A DNA stretch of 64,000 nt, taken from assembly GCF_019924045.1 (NCBI RefSeq), contig NZ_JAHXBN010000011.1, forward strand, positions 434,001-498,000. Direction: 5' to 3'. Below are positions 41,468-49,793 of this stretch, piece after piece. A program made the position numbers and the translations under genes. Under the pieces are notes generated by a model. It did not search any database. It was not told the origin of the DNA and saw only the letters and a list, made by a program, of their open reading frames with translations. Numbering within the stretch: the stretch's first letter is position 1; every line of letters starts with the position of its first letter. This DNA comes from Dyadobacter fermentans. Its GTDB lineage: Bacteria > Bacteroidota > Bacteroidia > Cytophagales > Spirosomataceae.

Positions 41468-44449
41468 ATGACCAGACACCACCTAGCCCTAGTTACACTC
41501 CTTTTCATAACAGCATTTACCAGCACAAAAGCCCAAATCGCCTCTTCACCGGGCTTTTTACAGAAAACCAATACAAATGCGTCCCGACAATGGGTTGATT
41601 CCGTTTTTGCCTCGCTGACACCCGATGAGCGCATTGCGCAGTTGATCATGGTCGCGGCGGTGTCGGATACCAAACGCGCGTTAATCGACCCAAAAACCAG
41701 TAATCCGGCGGCAGTAGAGAAGCTGATCCGCGAAAATAAGGTCGGGGGAATTGTGTTTTTCCAAGGCGGACCCGTGCCGCAAGCCCGACTGACGAACTAC
41801 TATCAGTCGATTTCAAAAGTACCATTGCTCGTGGCAATGGATGCGGAGTTCGGACTGGCGATGCGGATCGATAGCACCGTTCGCTATCCCTATCAAATGA
41901 CTTTGGGCGCCATCCAGGGCAATAATAACCTGATTTACCAAATGGGCGCGGAGCTCGCTAAACAGGCCCGACGTCTTGGAATGCATATCAACTTCGCACC
42001 GGTGGCGGATGTCAACAACAATCCGAACAACCCGGTGATCAGCTTCCGGTCATTTGGGGAAAACAAATACAAAGTCGCTGAAAAAGCCGTTGCATATATG
42101 CGCGGCATGCAGGACAATGGCTTGCTCACCAGCGCGAAACACTTTCCCGGACACGGAGACACCGGTACCGATTCGCATTATGATTTGCCGTTAATCTCAC
42201 ATTCCACCCAACGCATTGATTCACTGGAACTATACCCGTTCCGCGCGCTGATCGATAATGGATTGAGCGGCATGATGATCGCGCATTTGAGCATTCCGGC
42301 ACTCGATCAGACGCCTAACCTCCCTTCTACCTTATCCAAGCCGATTGTAAGCAAGCTACTGCGCGAGCAGTTGGGTTTCGAAGGACTGGTTTATTCCGAC
42401 GCCATGAATATGAAGGGCGTAACCAAGTATTTCCCGGATGGCAAGGCCGATGCCATGGGCCTGGAAGCGGGTATGGACCTTTTGGAATTCACCGAAGACG
42501 TGAACAAATCCATTGCCGAGATCAAAAAGAGCATTGCCGAAGGGAAAATCACGCAGGCGGAGATCGACTACCGTTGCCGCAAGGTACTGGAAGCCAAGGC
42601 TTGGGCAGGGCTGGCGCATTACAAGCCGGTTGACCTCAACAACCTGTACGAAGACCTGAACCCCAAAGCCGCAGAGCTTACCAACCGGCTGCTCACCGAA
42701 AAGGCCCTTACAATACTGAAAAACGACAACAGCATTCTGCCGCTGCGGGAGCTGGATACGCTCAAAATCGCTTCCATTTCTGTGGGAGCCGATACCGTCA
42801 CTACTTTTCAGAACACGCTCGGCCTTTACACGACCGTTGACCATTTCTATATTCCTGCCAAAGCCACGGCGGAGCAAATCGAGGCCCTTCGCGCGAAGTT
42901 GAATGCTTATAACCTCCTGCTGGTAGGCGTGCATTTGGGCAGTATTTCTCCGCGCACGAGTTATGGCCTTACCGAACCCATGAGCGCGGTTTTACAAGAA
43001 CTGATCGCTACCAAAAAAGCAGTAGTTTCCGTTTTCGGCAATCCATATGCTCTGAATAAAATGCCTAAAACAGACGATGCGAAGGCCCTGATCATGGCAT
43101 ACCAGCTTACGCCATACACCCAGGATTTGTCGGCTCAATTGATTTTCGGGGCAATTCCTGCCTTGGGTAAGCTGCCGGTGACGGTGAATGCACAATACCC
43201 TTACAACGCGGGCATCCAGACCCCGGTGCTGGGTAGACTAAAATACACCATCCCCGAAGAACTGGGGCTGGATTCGAAGGTGATTACTTTTAAAATAGAC
43301 TCCATTGCCAATGCCGCGGTAGCACAGAAAGCAACCCCCGGCTGCGTGGTGCAGCTGGCCAAGGATGGCAAAGTATTCTTCCGCAAAGCCTACGGAAAGC
43401 ACACCTACGAAGGCAGCCATCCTGTAAAACTGACGGATTTGTACGACCTGGCTTCGGTTACCAAGATTACCGCCTCCACCCTCGCATTGATGAGCCTCTG
43501 GGATGCGAAAAAGTTTGATCTGGATGCGACAATGAAGGATTATCTTCCCGACTTCGAAGGCTCCAACAAGGCCGACCTTCAATGGCGCCGCGTGCTCACG
43601 CATAGTGCACGACTGAAAGCATTTATCGTACTTTGGAAGGAGGCACAAAAGGCGGACGGCAGCTGGAAAAAGAAGACGTTCAGCACCAAACAATCCAAAC
43701 GCTACCCTACTTCGGTGGTGGGCGATAGCTTGTTTATCTTCAAAAATTACGATAAAACGATTTTCAAATCGATCCGCGACTCTCCTTTGAATGAAAAAGA
43801 GGGCTACGTATACAGCGACCTTTCGTTTATTCTTTACCCGCAAATCGTAAAACGGTTGAGCGGGGAGAATTTTGAAGATTATGTCAAAAACCATTACTAT
43901 CACAAACTCGGCGCTAACACGCTTACTTTCAACCCAAAACGCTTTTACAAACTGGACGACATCGTGCCTACCGAGCGCGACACGTTTTTCCGGATGACGC
44001 AGCTGCACGGTCAGGTGCACGACGAGGCGGCGGCCATGCTGGGCGGATTAAGCGGCCACGCCGGGCTTTTCGGCACTTCCAATGATGTGATGAAAGTGTG
44101 GCAAATGTATTTGCAGGATGGCTACTATGGTGGTCAGCAGTTGCTGAGTAAGGATGCATTGATTGAGTTTACGCGTTATCAATATCCTGAGGAAGGAAGC
44201 CGTCGCGGTATCGGATTTGACAAGCCTACATTCAAATACACGGGCAATGCACCTAGATACGCGAGCCCGTCGAGCTTCGGACATACCGGTTACACGGGTA
44301 TTATGACCTGGGCTGATCCTGCGTGGGGGCTGAACTACGTCTTTTTGTCGAACCGGGTGTACCCAACGCGTGAGAACAACAAGATCTCGACGCTGAACAT
44401 CCGCACGTCGATCATGGATGTCGTCTACGAACAGCTTTTAAAAAAGTAA
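41468..44449 (+). CDS. Exported fusion of GH3 beta-N-acetylglucosaminidase-like and serine-hydrolase domains
   Basis: A 993-residue secreted enzyme. I choose ATG 41468, which starts a clean signal peptide (MTRHHLALVTLLFITAFTST); ATG 41432 would add twelve residues. The N-terminal GH3 domain carries the NagZ-type KHFPGHGDTGTDSHYDLP motif (from 224) with the His/Asp acid-base dyad, and the nucleophile Asp311 (YSDAMNM). A GH3 C-terminal sandwich follows (LTEKALTILKNDNSILPL). The last third is a class C beta-lactamase/PBP-like domain with Ser663-Val-Thr-Lys666 (LASVTKI), YSDLSF in place of YxN, and a HTGYTG element near the end. Together these suggest peptidoglycan turnover: glycosidic cleavage plus a D-peptidase or esterase activity. 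Confidence 0.9.
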   Translation: MTRHHLALVTLLFITAFTSTKAQIASSPGFLQKTNTNASRQWVDSVFASLTPDERIAQLIMVAAVSDTKRALIDPKTSNPAAVEKLIRENKVGGIVFFQGGPVPQARLTNYYQSISKVPLLVAMDAEFGLAMRIDSTVRYPYQMTLGAIQGNNNLIYQMGAELAKQARRLGMHINFAPVADVNNNPNNPVISFRSFGENKYKVAEKAVAYMRGMQDNGLLTSAKHFPGHGDTGTDSHYDLPLISHSTQRIDSLELYPFRALIDNGLSGMMIAHLSIPALDQTPNLPSTLSKPIVSKLLREQLGFEGLVYSDAMNMKGVTKYFPDGKADAMGLEAGMDLLEFTEDVNKSIAEIKKSIAEGKITQAEIDYRCRKVLEAKAWAGLAHYKPVDLNNLYEDLNPKAAELTNRLLTEKALTILKNDNSILPLRELDTLKIASISVGADTVTTFQNTLGLYTTVDHFYIPAKATAEQIEALRAKLNAYNLLLVGVHLGSISPRTSYGLTEPMSAVLQELIATKKAVVSVFGNPYALNKMPKTDDAKALIMAYQLTPYTQDLSAQLIFGAIPALGKLPVTVNAQYPYNAGIQTPVLGRLKYTIPEELGLDSKVITFKIDSIANAAVAQKATPGCVVQLAKDGKVFFRKAYGKHTYEGSHPVKLTDLYDLASVTKITASTLALMSLWDAKKFDLDATMKDYLPDFEGSNKADLQWRRVLTHSARLKAFIVLWKEAQKADGSWKKKTFSTKQSKRYPTSVVGDSLFIFKNYDKTIFKSIRDSPLNEKEGYVYSDLSFILYPQIVKRLSGENFEDYVKNHYYHKLGANTLTFNPKRFYKLDDIVPTERDTFFRMTQLHGQVHDEAAAMLGGLSGHAGLFGTSNDVMKVWQMYLQDGYYGGQQLLSKDALIEFTRYQYPEEGSRRGIGFDKPTFKYTGNAPRYASPSSFGHTGYTGIMTWADPAWGLNYVFLSNRVYPTRENNKISTLNIRTSIMDVVYEQLLKK

Positions 44450-44481
44450 CCCAGGTTACCCGCACCGAACCCTGAACTTGC

Positions 44482-44489
44482 TACCTTTG
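44482..44489 (+). promoter_or_regulatory. -7 element for the DUF721 gene
   Basis: TACCTTTG, an exact TAnnTTTG, 24 bp before the start at 44514. No TTG at the expected distance upstream. Confidence 0.4.
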
Positions 44490-44513
44490 TAACTTACGAA
44501 CCAGGTTATCATT

Positions 44514-44834
44514 ATGTACTATCGATTTGATAAAGAAAAAGCGTCCCGACGGCCCGGAATCACGCCGTTGAAGGAGGCTATCGATCAAATGCTCGATAGA
44601 TACAAGCTGCGTAGCCGTTTCGACCAATCTTATGTGGTCGCGCATTGGGACAAGATCATGGGTTCGGCGATTGCTACCCGTACCCAAAAAGTATATATCA
44701 AAGACAACATCCTATTCCTCCAAATCGAATCCGCGCCGCTACGCAACGAACTTTTCCGCGCAAAGGGCAAGATCATCGAGCTGATCAACCGGGAAATGGG
44801 GAGTTCGCTGGTGCAGGACGTGATTTTCGTTTGA
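44514..44834 (+). CDS. DUF721 (DciA-like) protein
   Basis: A 106-residue protein with the DUF721 core: PLKEAIDQMLDRYKLRSRFDQ, then VVAHWDKIMGSAIATRTQKV, and LFLQIESAPLRNELFRAKGKII. Members related to DciA act as loaders of the replicative helicase DnaB in bacteria lacking DnaC, and the KH-like fold binds nucleic acid. That role is inferred for this short Bacteroidota form. It is a single gene with its own -7 element. Confidence 0.82.
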   Translation: MYYRFDKEKASRRPGITPLKEAIDQMLDRYKLRSRFDQSYVVAHWDKIMGSAIATRTQKVYIKDNILFLQIESAPLRNELFRAKGKIIELINREMGSSLVQDVIFV

Positions 44835-44888
44835 TTTCTTCCCACGGAAAAAATTTGTAACTTCAATCTTCAATTATCATTGAAGGAA

Positions 44889-45107
44889 ATGACTACGCTG
44901 ACCATTAAAACCGAAAAAGAGGAAGTGATTGCGGCCGTGAAAGCACTTTTGCGGGAATTCAAAGTGGCATTCGAAGAAAAGGAAGAAAAACCATACGACC
45001 CCGAATTCGTGGCCATGATCAAGGAAAGCGAGCAACAAATCAGGGAAGGCAAAACCGTTAAATACGAACCGGGTACTAACCTATGGGATCTGGTAGATAC
45101 CAAATAA
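44889..45107 (+). CDS. Antitoxin of a YoeB-type module (DUF2683-like)
   Basis: A 72-residue acidic protein, start taken at ATG 44889 (MTTLTIKTEKEEVIAAVKAL) behind a GGAA-containing stretch; TTG 44880 is also in frame. The N-terminal half is helical and the acidic C-terminal half (EKEEKPYDPEFVAMIKESEQ) is the type that wraps a toxin. It overlaps the toxin gene by 25 bp, the usual antitoxin-first order. It is not a Phd-type YefM; the DUF2683 assignment is by resemblance only. Confidence 0.78.
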   Translation: MTTLTIKTEKEEVIAAVKALLREFKVAFEEKEEKPYDPEFVAMIKESEQQIREGKTVKYEPGTNLWDLVDTK

Positions 45108-45355
45108 TATTTACCGAACAAGCGATCACACACTTATCATTTTGGCATAAATCCGGCAACAAGATCATCATCAAGAAAATAGAACAGCTTATCGAGTCCA
45201 TCACCGACACACCGACAGAAGGAATCGGGAAACCTGAACTTTTGAAATATGAACTTGCCGGAAAGTATTCCAGAAGGATTAGTCATGAACATCGTATTGT
45301 GTATCGAATCATTGGGAATACCGTCTATATTCTTTCTCTGAAAGGCCACTACTAG
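45083..45355 (+). CDS. YoeB/Txe-family mRNA interferase toxin
   Basis: A 90-residue RelE-superfamily toxin that cleaves mRNA on the ribosome. Family signatures are complete: GIGKPELLKYELAGKYSRRI (48-66) with the catalytic-type Glu52 and Arg residues, SHEHRIVYRI (67-76), and the C-terminal LSLKGHY, ending in the His-Tyr pair that contributes to catalysis in YoeB. All key residues are present, so it should be active unless neutralised. The start overlaps the antitoxin gene by 25 bp, implying translational coupling. Confidence 0.92.
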   Translation: MGSGRYQIIFTEQAITHLSFWHKSGNKIIIKKIEQLIESITDTPTEGIGKPELLKYELAGKYSRRISHEHRIVYRIIGNTVYILSLKGHY

Positions 45356-45367
45356 TCTTTATCTTTG
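45337..45367 (+). promoter_or_regulatory. Promoter for the LD-carboxypeptidase gene
   Basis: An exact -7 TATCTTTG (45360-45367) with CTG (one base off TTG) at 45338-45340 across 19 bp. It lies 44 bp ahead of the start at 45412 and overlaps the toxin stop. Confidence 0.42.
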
Positions 45368-45411
45368 CCTCCCAAATCAAAAGCAACCGGAGGCATCGCG
45401 TATTAATCTGA

Positions 45412-46344
45412 ATGAATCCAATCCAATTTCCTGCATTTCTGAAACCTGGCGACCGCGTCGGGGTTTTGGCTCCGGCCAGCATTGTGAAGTATGAAGACGT
45501 TATCCCCGGCATCAGGTTGTTTACCGAGCAGTGGGGGCTCGAAGTGATCGAGGGGAAAACCCTGAGAACATCATTCAACCAGTTTTCGGCTTCCGACGAA
45601 GACCGGCTGGCCGATATGCAGCAAATGCTCGACGATCCGTCCATCAAAGCCATTATAGCTGCCCGCGGCGGTTACGGCTGTTCCCGGATCGTGGATAACC
45701 TGAATTTTGACAAATTCCTCCAAAATCCGAAATGGATCGTCGGTTTCAGTGACCTGACAGCCTTTCTTGCCCGGACCTTCCAATTAGGCTACGCGAGTAT
45801 TCACGCGCCGATGGCCAAAACAATTACTGGTACCGGTGCAGAAATGGCAGCCGAGTCACTCCGGCAGATGCTTTTCGGCGAATTGCCCGGTTATGAAGTA
45901 GCTGCTCACCGCTTAAACCGCGCGGGGCAAGCGACTGCGCAAGTCGTCGGCGGAAATCTTTGTCTGCTAGCACATATGATCGGTTCGGAGACGGAGACGA
46001 ATACCGATGGCAAGATCCTTTTTATCGAAGATATCAATGAATACCTGTATAATCTGGACCGGATGATGATCCAGTTGAAACGGTCGGGGAAGCTCGCCAA
46101 ACTGGCCGGATTGGTGGTGGGCCAGTTTACAGATATGAAGGACAACAACAGCCCCACATTCGGAAAGGATTCATACGAAATTATCGCGGAGCATGTGACT
46201 GAGTTCGATTATCCGGTTTGCTACGATTTCCCCGTGGGCCACGTCAGCGACAATCGCGCCATGGGCGTCGGCATACGGGCCGCATTCAAAGTATCGGAGC
46301 AGGCCGTGGAGCTCCGCTTTCTATCAAATTCCACAGCTGTTTAG
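45412..46344 (+). CDS. LD-carboxypeptidase (peptidase family S66)
   Basis: A 310-residue cytoplasmic serine peptidase that removes the terminal D-Ala from tetrapeptides during peptidoglycan recycling. The nucleophile is Ser113 (VGFSDLTA), Glu206 lies in LFIEDINEYLYNLDRM and His277 in PVGHVSDN, a catalytic triad as in LdcA. The N-terminal KPGDRVGVLAPAS and AIIAARGGYGCSRI are family blocks. No signal peptide. The SDR gene follows 9 bp downstream, so the two are probably co-transcribed. Confidence 0.93.
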   Translation: MNPIQFPAFLKPGDRVGVLAPASIVKYEDVIPGIRLFTEQWGLEVIEGKTLRTSFNQFSASDEDRLADMQQMLDDPSIKAIIAARGGYGCSRIVDNLNFDKFLQNPKWIVGFSDLTAFLARTFQLGYASIHAPMAKTITGTGAEMAAESLRQMLFGELPGYEVAAHRLNRAGQATAQVVGGNLCLLAHMIGSETETNTDGKILFIEDINEYLYNLDRMMIQLKRSGKLAKLAGLVVGQFTDMKDNNSPTFGKDSYEIIAEHVTEFDYPVCYDFPVGHVSDNRAMGVGIRAAFKVSEQAVELRFLSNSTAV

Positions 46345-46353
46345 CTTAGAGAT

Positions 46354-47154
46354 ATGACAAATTTCAAGGATAAGGTTGTCTGGATCACAGGGGCGTCGTC
46401 CGGTATCGGCGAGGCATTGACCATGGCTTTTGCCAAAGAAGGCGCAAAACTGGTGCTTACCGCTCGTCGCCGCGAGGAGTTGGAAAGAGTGAAGCAGCAA
46501 ACCGCATTGCCCGATGCAAATGTGCTGGTGCTGCCTTTGGATGTTACGCAATTTGAACAGGCCAGGCCAGCCGCCGAACAGGTAATCGCCCATTTCGGAC
46601 AGATTGATGTGATGGTGCATAATGCGGGCGTCAGCCAACGTTCCTACATCAACGATACCGACCTGGAAGTTTACCAAAGCCTGATGAACGTCAACTTTTT
46701 CAGCACGGTAGCACTTACAAAAGCCGTTTTACCCCATATGATCGCGCAACAGTCGGGCCATTTTATTGTCATGAGCAGTGTTGCCGGGAAAATCGGTACC
46801 ATTATGCGCTCAGGTTACAATGCAGCGAAACATGCGTTACAGGGCTTTTACGACTCATTGCGCGCCGAAGGTTATCAGCACAACATCAAAGTCACCACCA
46901 TCTGCCCCGGCTACATCCGCACGAATATCTCTTTGAATGCATTGGATGCATCCGGCGACAAATTTGGCAAAATGGATAGCAACCAGGCGCAGGGTATCCC
47001 GGCGGATGTTTGCGCCGAAAAGATCCTCGATGCAGTCAGAAAGGATAAAAAGGAGATCTACATTGGCGGATTTAAAGAAGTCGCCGCTATTTACCTCAAA
47101 AGGTTCTTCCCGAACCTGCTGTTTGATCAGGTCAGGAAGAACATTCCGGAATAG
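46354..47154 (+). CDS. SDR-family oxidoreductase
   Basis: A 266-residue classical short-chain dehydrogenase/reductase. The nucleotide-binding motif is TGASSGIG (12-19), the NAG motif is at 90-92 (HNAGVS), and the active site has Ser141/142, Tyr155 and Lys159 (SGYNAAKHAL). LTARRREEL after strand 2, with two Arg, favours NADP(H). The C-terminal half resembles DHRS7-like proteins, but the substrate is unknown. It ends in a TAG that overlaps a 14-bp repeat shared with the convergent M20 gene. Confidence 0.92.
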   Translation: MTNFKDKVVWITGASSGIGEALTMAFAKEGAKLVLTARRREELERVKQQTALPDANVLVLPLDVTQFEQARPAAEQVIAHFGQIDVMVHNAGVSQRSYINDTDLEVYQSLMNVNFFSTVALTKAVLPHMIAQQSGHFIVMSSVAGKIGTIMRSGYNAAKHALQGFYDSLRAEGYQHNIKVTTICPGYIRTNISLNALDASGDKFGKMDSNQAQGIPADVCAEKILDAVRKDKKEIYIGGFKEVAAIYLKRFFPNLLFDQVRKNIPE

Positions 47155-47187
47155 CCGCTGTGGAGCAGCCGCTGTGGAGCAGCCGCT
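47153..47187. repeat. 14-bp tandem repeat bridging two convergent stop codons
   Basis: AGCCGCTGTGGAGC occurs at 47153-47166 and again at 47167-47180, with a half unit from 47181. It starts inside the SDR stop (TAG 47152-47154) and runs into the M20 stop (47186-47188). Confidence 0.85.
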
Positions 47188-48529
47188 ACTTAGCTTTCGC
47201 TTTTTCGAGGTAATCGGTAGCCAGGCGGGCGATTGAGCGAACACCCAGCACCAGGCTACCTTCGTCAACATAAAAATCGGGCGTGTGGTGCGGTGCGGCT
47301 TCTGCAACGCTCTTACCCTTTGGCATACCTCCCAGGAAGAAGAAGAAACCGGGGACTTTTTGTTGGTAAAAAGCAAAATCTTCGGCGCCGGTTTTGACCG
47401 GAATCACATTTACATTCTCTTTCCCGGCTACATTTTCCAGCGTACCGATCATTTTCGCCGTCAGCGCCTCATCATTATGCGTGACAGGGTACATTATATC
47501 GATATCGACCGTTGCAGTTGCCCCCGCACTTTCGGCGATGTTGGTTGAAATGTCATTCAGCCGCTTATGCACGTAAGAATGCATGTTTTCATCGAAAGTG
47601 CGAATGGTACCGATCATTTTCACCGACTCGGGAATGATGTTCTGCCGCACGCCGCCATGGATTGCACCAATGGTCACGACCGCGGGCGCGTGGGTGAGGT
47701 CCAGGTTACGGCTGACGATCGTCTGCAATGCGGTCACGATCTGCGAAGAAGTTACGATCGGATCGACTCCCGACCACGGGTAAGCACCGTGCGTTTGTTT
47801 TCCTTTTACATCAATACTAAAAAAATCTACGGCAGCCATCGTCGCGCCGGGACGGTAGGAAATCTTCCCTACTTCGATCTGCGAGTCGATATGCAAGCCA
47901 AAAATCGCATCGACTTTCGGGTTTTCGAGCACCCCTTCCTTTACCATCAGTTCTGCACCGCCCTCCTCACCTTCCGGAGCACCCTCTTCGGCAGGTTGGA
48001 ATATAAATTTAATGGTACCGGGAAGCTCATTTTTCATCGACGCCAGCACATCCGCTACCCCCATGAGTATCGCAATGTGCGTGTCATGCCCACATGCGTG
48101 CATGACACCCGTAGTCTGCCCTTTGTATTCCGTCGTTACTTTCGATTTGAAAGGGAGATCCACCCTTTCGGCCACCGGCAGACCGTCCATATCGGCCCTC
48201 AGTGCCACCACAGGCCCCGGCTTGCCGCCTTTCAGAATGCCTACCACGCCGGTATGCGCAACGCCGGTTTGAACTTCGATGCCCAGCTGTTTCAAATGGC
48301 TTGCAACCTTTTCAGCCGTTTTGAATTCCCGGTTGCCCAGTTCAGGATTTTGGTGAAAATGACGACGCCATTCCACCAGCTTCTTTTCCAGCGCCGGCGC
48401 TCTCTGATCGATCGATTTGGCTAATGGCGATTGCGCAAATGCCGATTGCCCGGCGATAACTGCAATCAGTACGGCAGCAGATATTCTGCCGAATTTGTTT
48501 AAAATTTTGCCCGTAAAAGGAGTTGTCAT
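47186..48529 (-). CDS. M20-family amidohydrolase, exported
   Basis: A 447-residue metal-dependent amidohydrolase of the M20D (N-acyl-amino-acid/IAA-amino-acid hydrolase) group. A signal peptide ends near AFAQSP (about residue 34). Metal-ligand motifs are GVMHACGHDTHIA (about 138-150), FQPAEEG, FGLHID and the C-terminal PHHTPDFYVDE. The dimerisation lid begins KTHGAY-like (GKQTHGAYPWSG). Periplasmic members release amino acids from N-acyl conjugates or modified peptides. It is convergent with the SDR gene and separated from the lipoprotein operon upstream by a terminator. Confidence 0.92.
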   Translation of the reverse strand: MTTPFTGKILNKFGRISAAVLIAVIAGQSAFAQSPLAKSIDQRAPALEKKLVEWRRHFHQNPELGNREFKTAEKVASHLKQLGIEVQTGVAHTGVVGILKGGKPGPVVALRADMDGLPVAERVDLPFKSKVTTEYKGQTTGVMHACGHDTHIAILMGVADVLASMKNELPGTIKFIFQPAEEGAPEGEEGGAELMVKEGVLENPKVDAIFGLHIDSQIEVGKISYRPGATMAAVDFFSIDVKGKQTHGAYPWSGVDPIVTSSQIVTALQTIVSRNLDLTHAPAVVTIGAIHGGVRQNIIPESVKMIGTIRTFDENMHSYVHKRLNDISTNIAESAGATATVDIDIMYPVTHNDEALTAKMIGTLENVAGKENVNVIPVKTGAEDFAFYQQKVPGFFFFLGGMPKGKSVAEAAPHHTPDFYVDEGSLVLGVRSIARLATDYLEKAKAK

Positions 48530-48590
48530 AGGAATGTATTAAAGAATCAGTTTTTTCAAGATCGGAAAGAAATTCTTCCGTTCCAAAACA

Positions 48591-48621
48591 AAAAGGCCTT
48601 ACCCATAATGGATAAGGCCTT
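48591..48621 (-). terminator. Terminator of the SusCD/DUF5011/lipid-binding operon
   Basis: AAGGCCTTA (48593-48601) pairs with TAAGGCCTT (48613-48621). On the minus strand a U-rich tract follows (TTTTTGTTTTG). It lies 21 bp past the stop of the lipid-binding lipoprotein gene. Confidence 0.85.
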
Positions 48622-48641
48622 GTATTAGCAAGTGTTTGTAA

Positions 48642-49124
48642 TCAATGCTCGTCTTCGAGGAAACCTGTGCGACGGTAGCCGGCATATTCGTACTGCGTAC
48701 CAGGGTCATCTGAAAACTCAAACTTTACGTAAAGTGAGTCTGTTTTGTTACCACCAGGGGTCGTGGCAGCTCCTTTAAGAATTTTCCCTTCGATAACTGA
48801 TACTTTGATCTTGTCATCATACGCATTTGCCAAATTTGGAGCGGCGTCGAAAGTCATCGCGGGAAGGTTCACCTTCGTCACAATTTTAGCCGGCCAGGTT
48901 TCGTGATCATCCAGAATGAGGTCGGTTTCGTTGTTAGCCGCAGTGTTGGATGTCGTAACAAGGTGGAAACCAGCTCCAATATCTTCACCATCAACCAAAA
49001 TATTGATCCACCATTCACCACACATGGCCTTCAACTTCGTTCCTTCGATGGTCGGCTCGCTGCCCAGATCACAGGACAAAAGGCCGAACACCAATAATAT
49101 CAGAGAATACTTTATATATTTCAT
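48642..49124 (-). CDS. Lipid-binding (Lipid_bd) family lipoprotein
   Basis: A 160-residue surface or periplasmic lipoprotein. The start at 49124 gives a lipoprotein signal peptide with Cys18 (FGLLSCDLGSE); an upstream extension of 36 codons lacks family character. The body matches the Bacteroidota Lipid_bd family: CGEWWINILVDG, TSNTAANNETDL, EGKILKGAATTPGGNKTDSL, FEFSDDPGTQYEY, and the ending YRRTGFLEDEH. Its ligand is not established. It is the last gene of a four-gene operon with SusC, SusD and a DUF5011 lipoprotein, 11 bp after the DUF5011 stop. Confidence 0.87.
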   Translation of the reverse strand: MKYIKYSLILLVFGLLSCDLGSEPTIEGTKLKAMCGEWWINILVDGEDIGAGFHLVTTSNTAANNETDLILDDHETWPAKIVTKVNLPAMTFDAAPNLANAYDDKIKVSVIEGKILKGAATTPGGNKTDSLYVKFEFSDDPGTQYEYAGYRRTGFLEDEH

Positions 49125-49135
49125 AGACGTCAATT

Positions 49136-49768
49136 TTATTGTTTCACAAAAGTACGAAGCGCAGTACCGTAGCCCGGATTGATTACCACCCAGCTGTAAG
49201 ATACACCCTCTTTGATCGATGCGTCGGTACATTCGAATGCGTTACCCGAAGTGAGCTGGTAAGGAACGCCTATTTTGCCCTTATCGAAATAATAGAACAA
49301 AACAGCATCTCCCGGAGCCGGTACTGAAACACCTCCGACGTTATCCGCTCTGTACAGGTTTCCGCTTACCTTCGTCACTTTTGAAATGCCCTGGTTACCA
49401 GCGTTCCGCTTGTAGCTTCCGGTAATGTCGGTGGTTGCCGCAGCAGAGATCACACCAATGTAGCGGTACTCGGTCGACGAGTAACCATCCTTGTTCACGG
49501 CATTGTAAGTGATCACGTAAACACCCGGCGTTTTTGTATCCACTGTGCCGGATACCTTCACCTGAATCTCCGTATCCCCTTCCTTAGCTGTTGCGCCAGG
49601 GTCTGTAAAAGTGCCTCCCACCGCTACCTGGTTCCATTGCTCACCTTTCAAAGTGATCACCGGATAAAAGGTAATGCTTGAGATACCTTCTGTCACCTTA
49701 TCCTCTTCGCACGAAAATGCTGCAAACAAGGTCAGGGCTATCATTATCAGTTTTATTCCTCTTTTCAT
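49136..49768 (-). CDS. DUF5011 immunoglobulin-like lipoprotein
   Basis: A 210-residue lipoprotein; start at 49768 with Cys20 in the lipobox (LFAAFSCEED). Residues about 30-110 form an Ig-like DUF5011 domain (YPVITLKGEQWNQVAVGGTF...DPGATAKEGD, then PGVYVITYNAVNKDG). The C-terminal part (about 120-210) is a separate beta-rich domain beginning GSYKRNAGNQGISKV, seen in SusCD-linked lipoproteins. Probably an accessory ligand-binding protein of the adjacent transporter. It begins 25 bp after the SusD stop. Confidence 0.85.
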   Translation of the reverse strand: MKRGIKLIMIALTLFAAFSCEEDKVTEGISSITFYPVITLKGEQWNQVAVGGTFTDPGATAKEGDTEIQVKVSGTVDTKTPGVYVITYNAVNKDGYSSTEYRYIGVISAAATTDITGSYKRNAGNQGISKVTKVSGNLYRADNVGGVSVPAPGDAVLFYYFDKGKIGVPYQLTSGNAFECTDASIKEGVSYSWVVINPGYGTALRTFVKQ

Positions 49769-49793
49769 AGTTTCTGTTATCAATGACCTGTGT

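Noticed and set aside
43238..44020. 260-codon open frame on the minus strand
   Set aside because: Antisense shadow of the GH3 fusion gene; no recognisable domain, signal or promoter.
47567..48424. 285-codon open frame on the plus strand
   Set aside because: Antisense to the well-supported M20 gene; composition follows the opposite-strand codon pattern.
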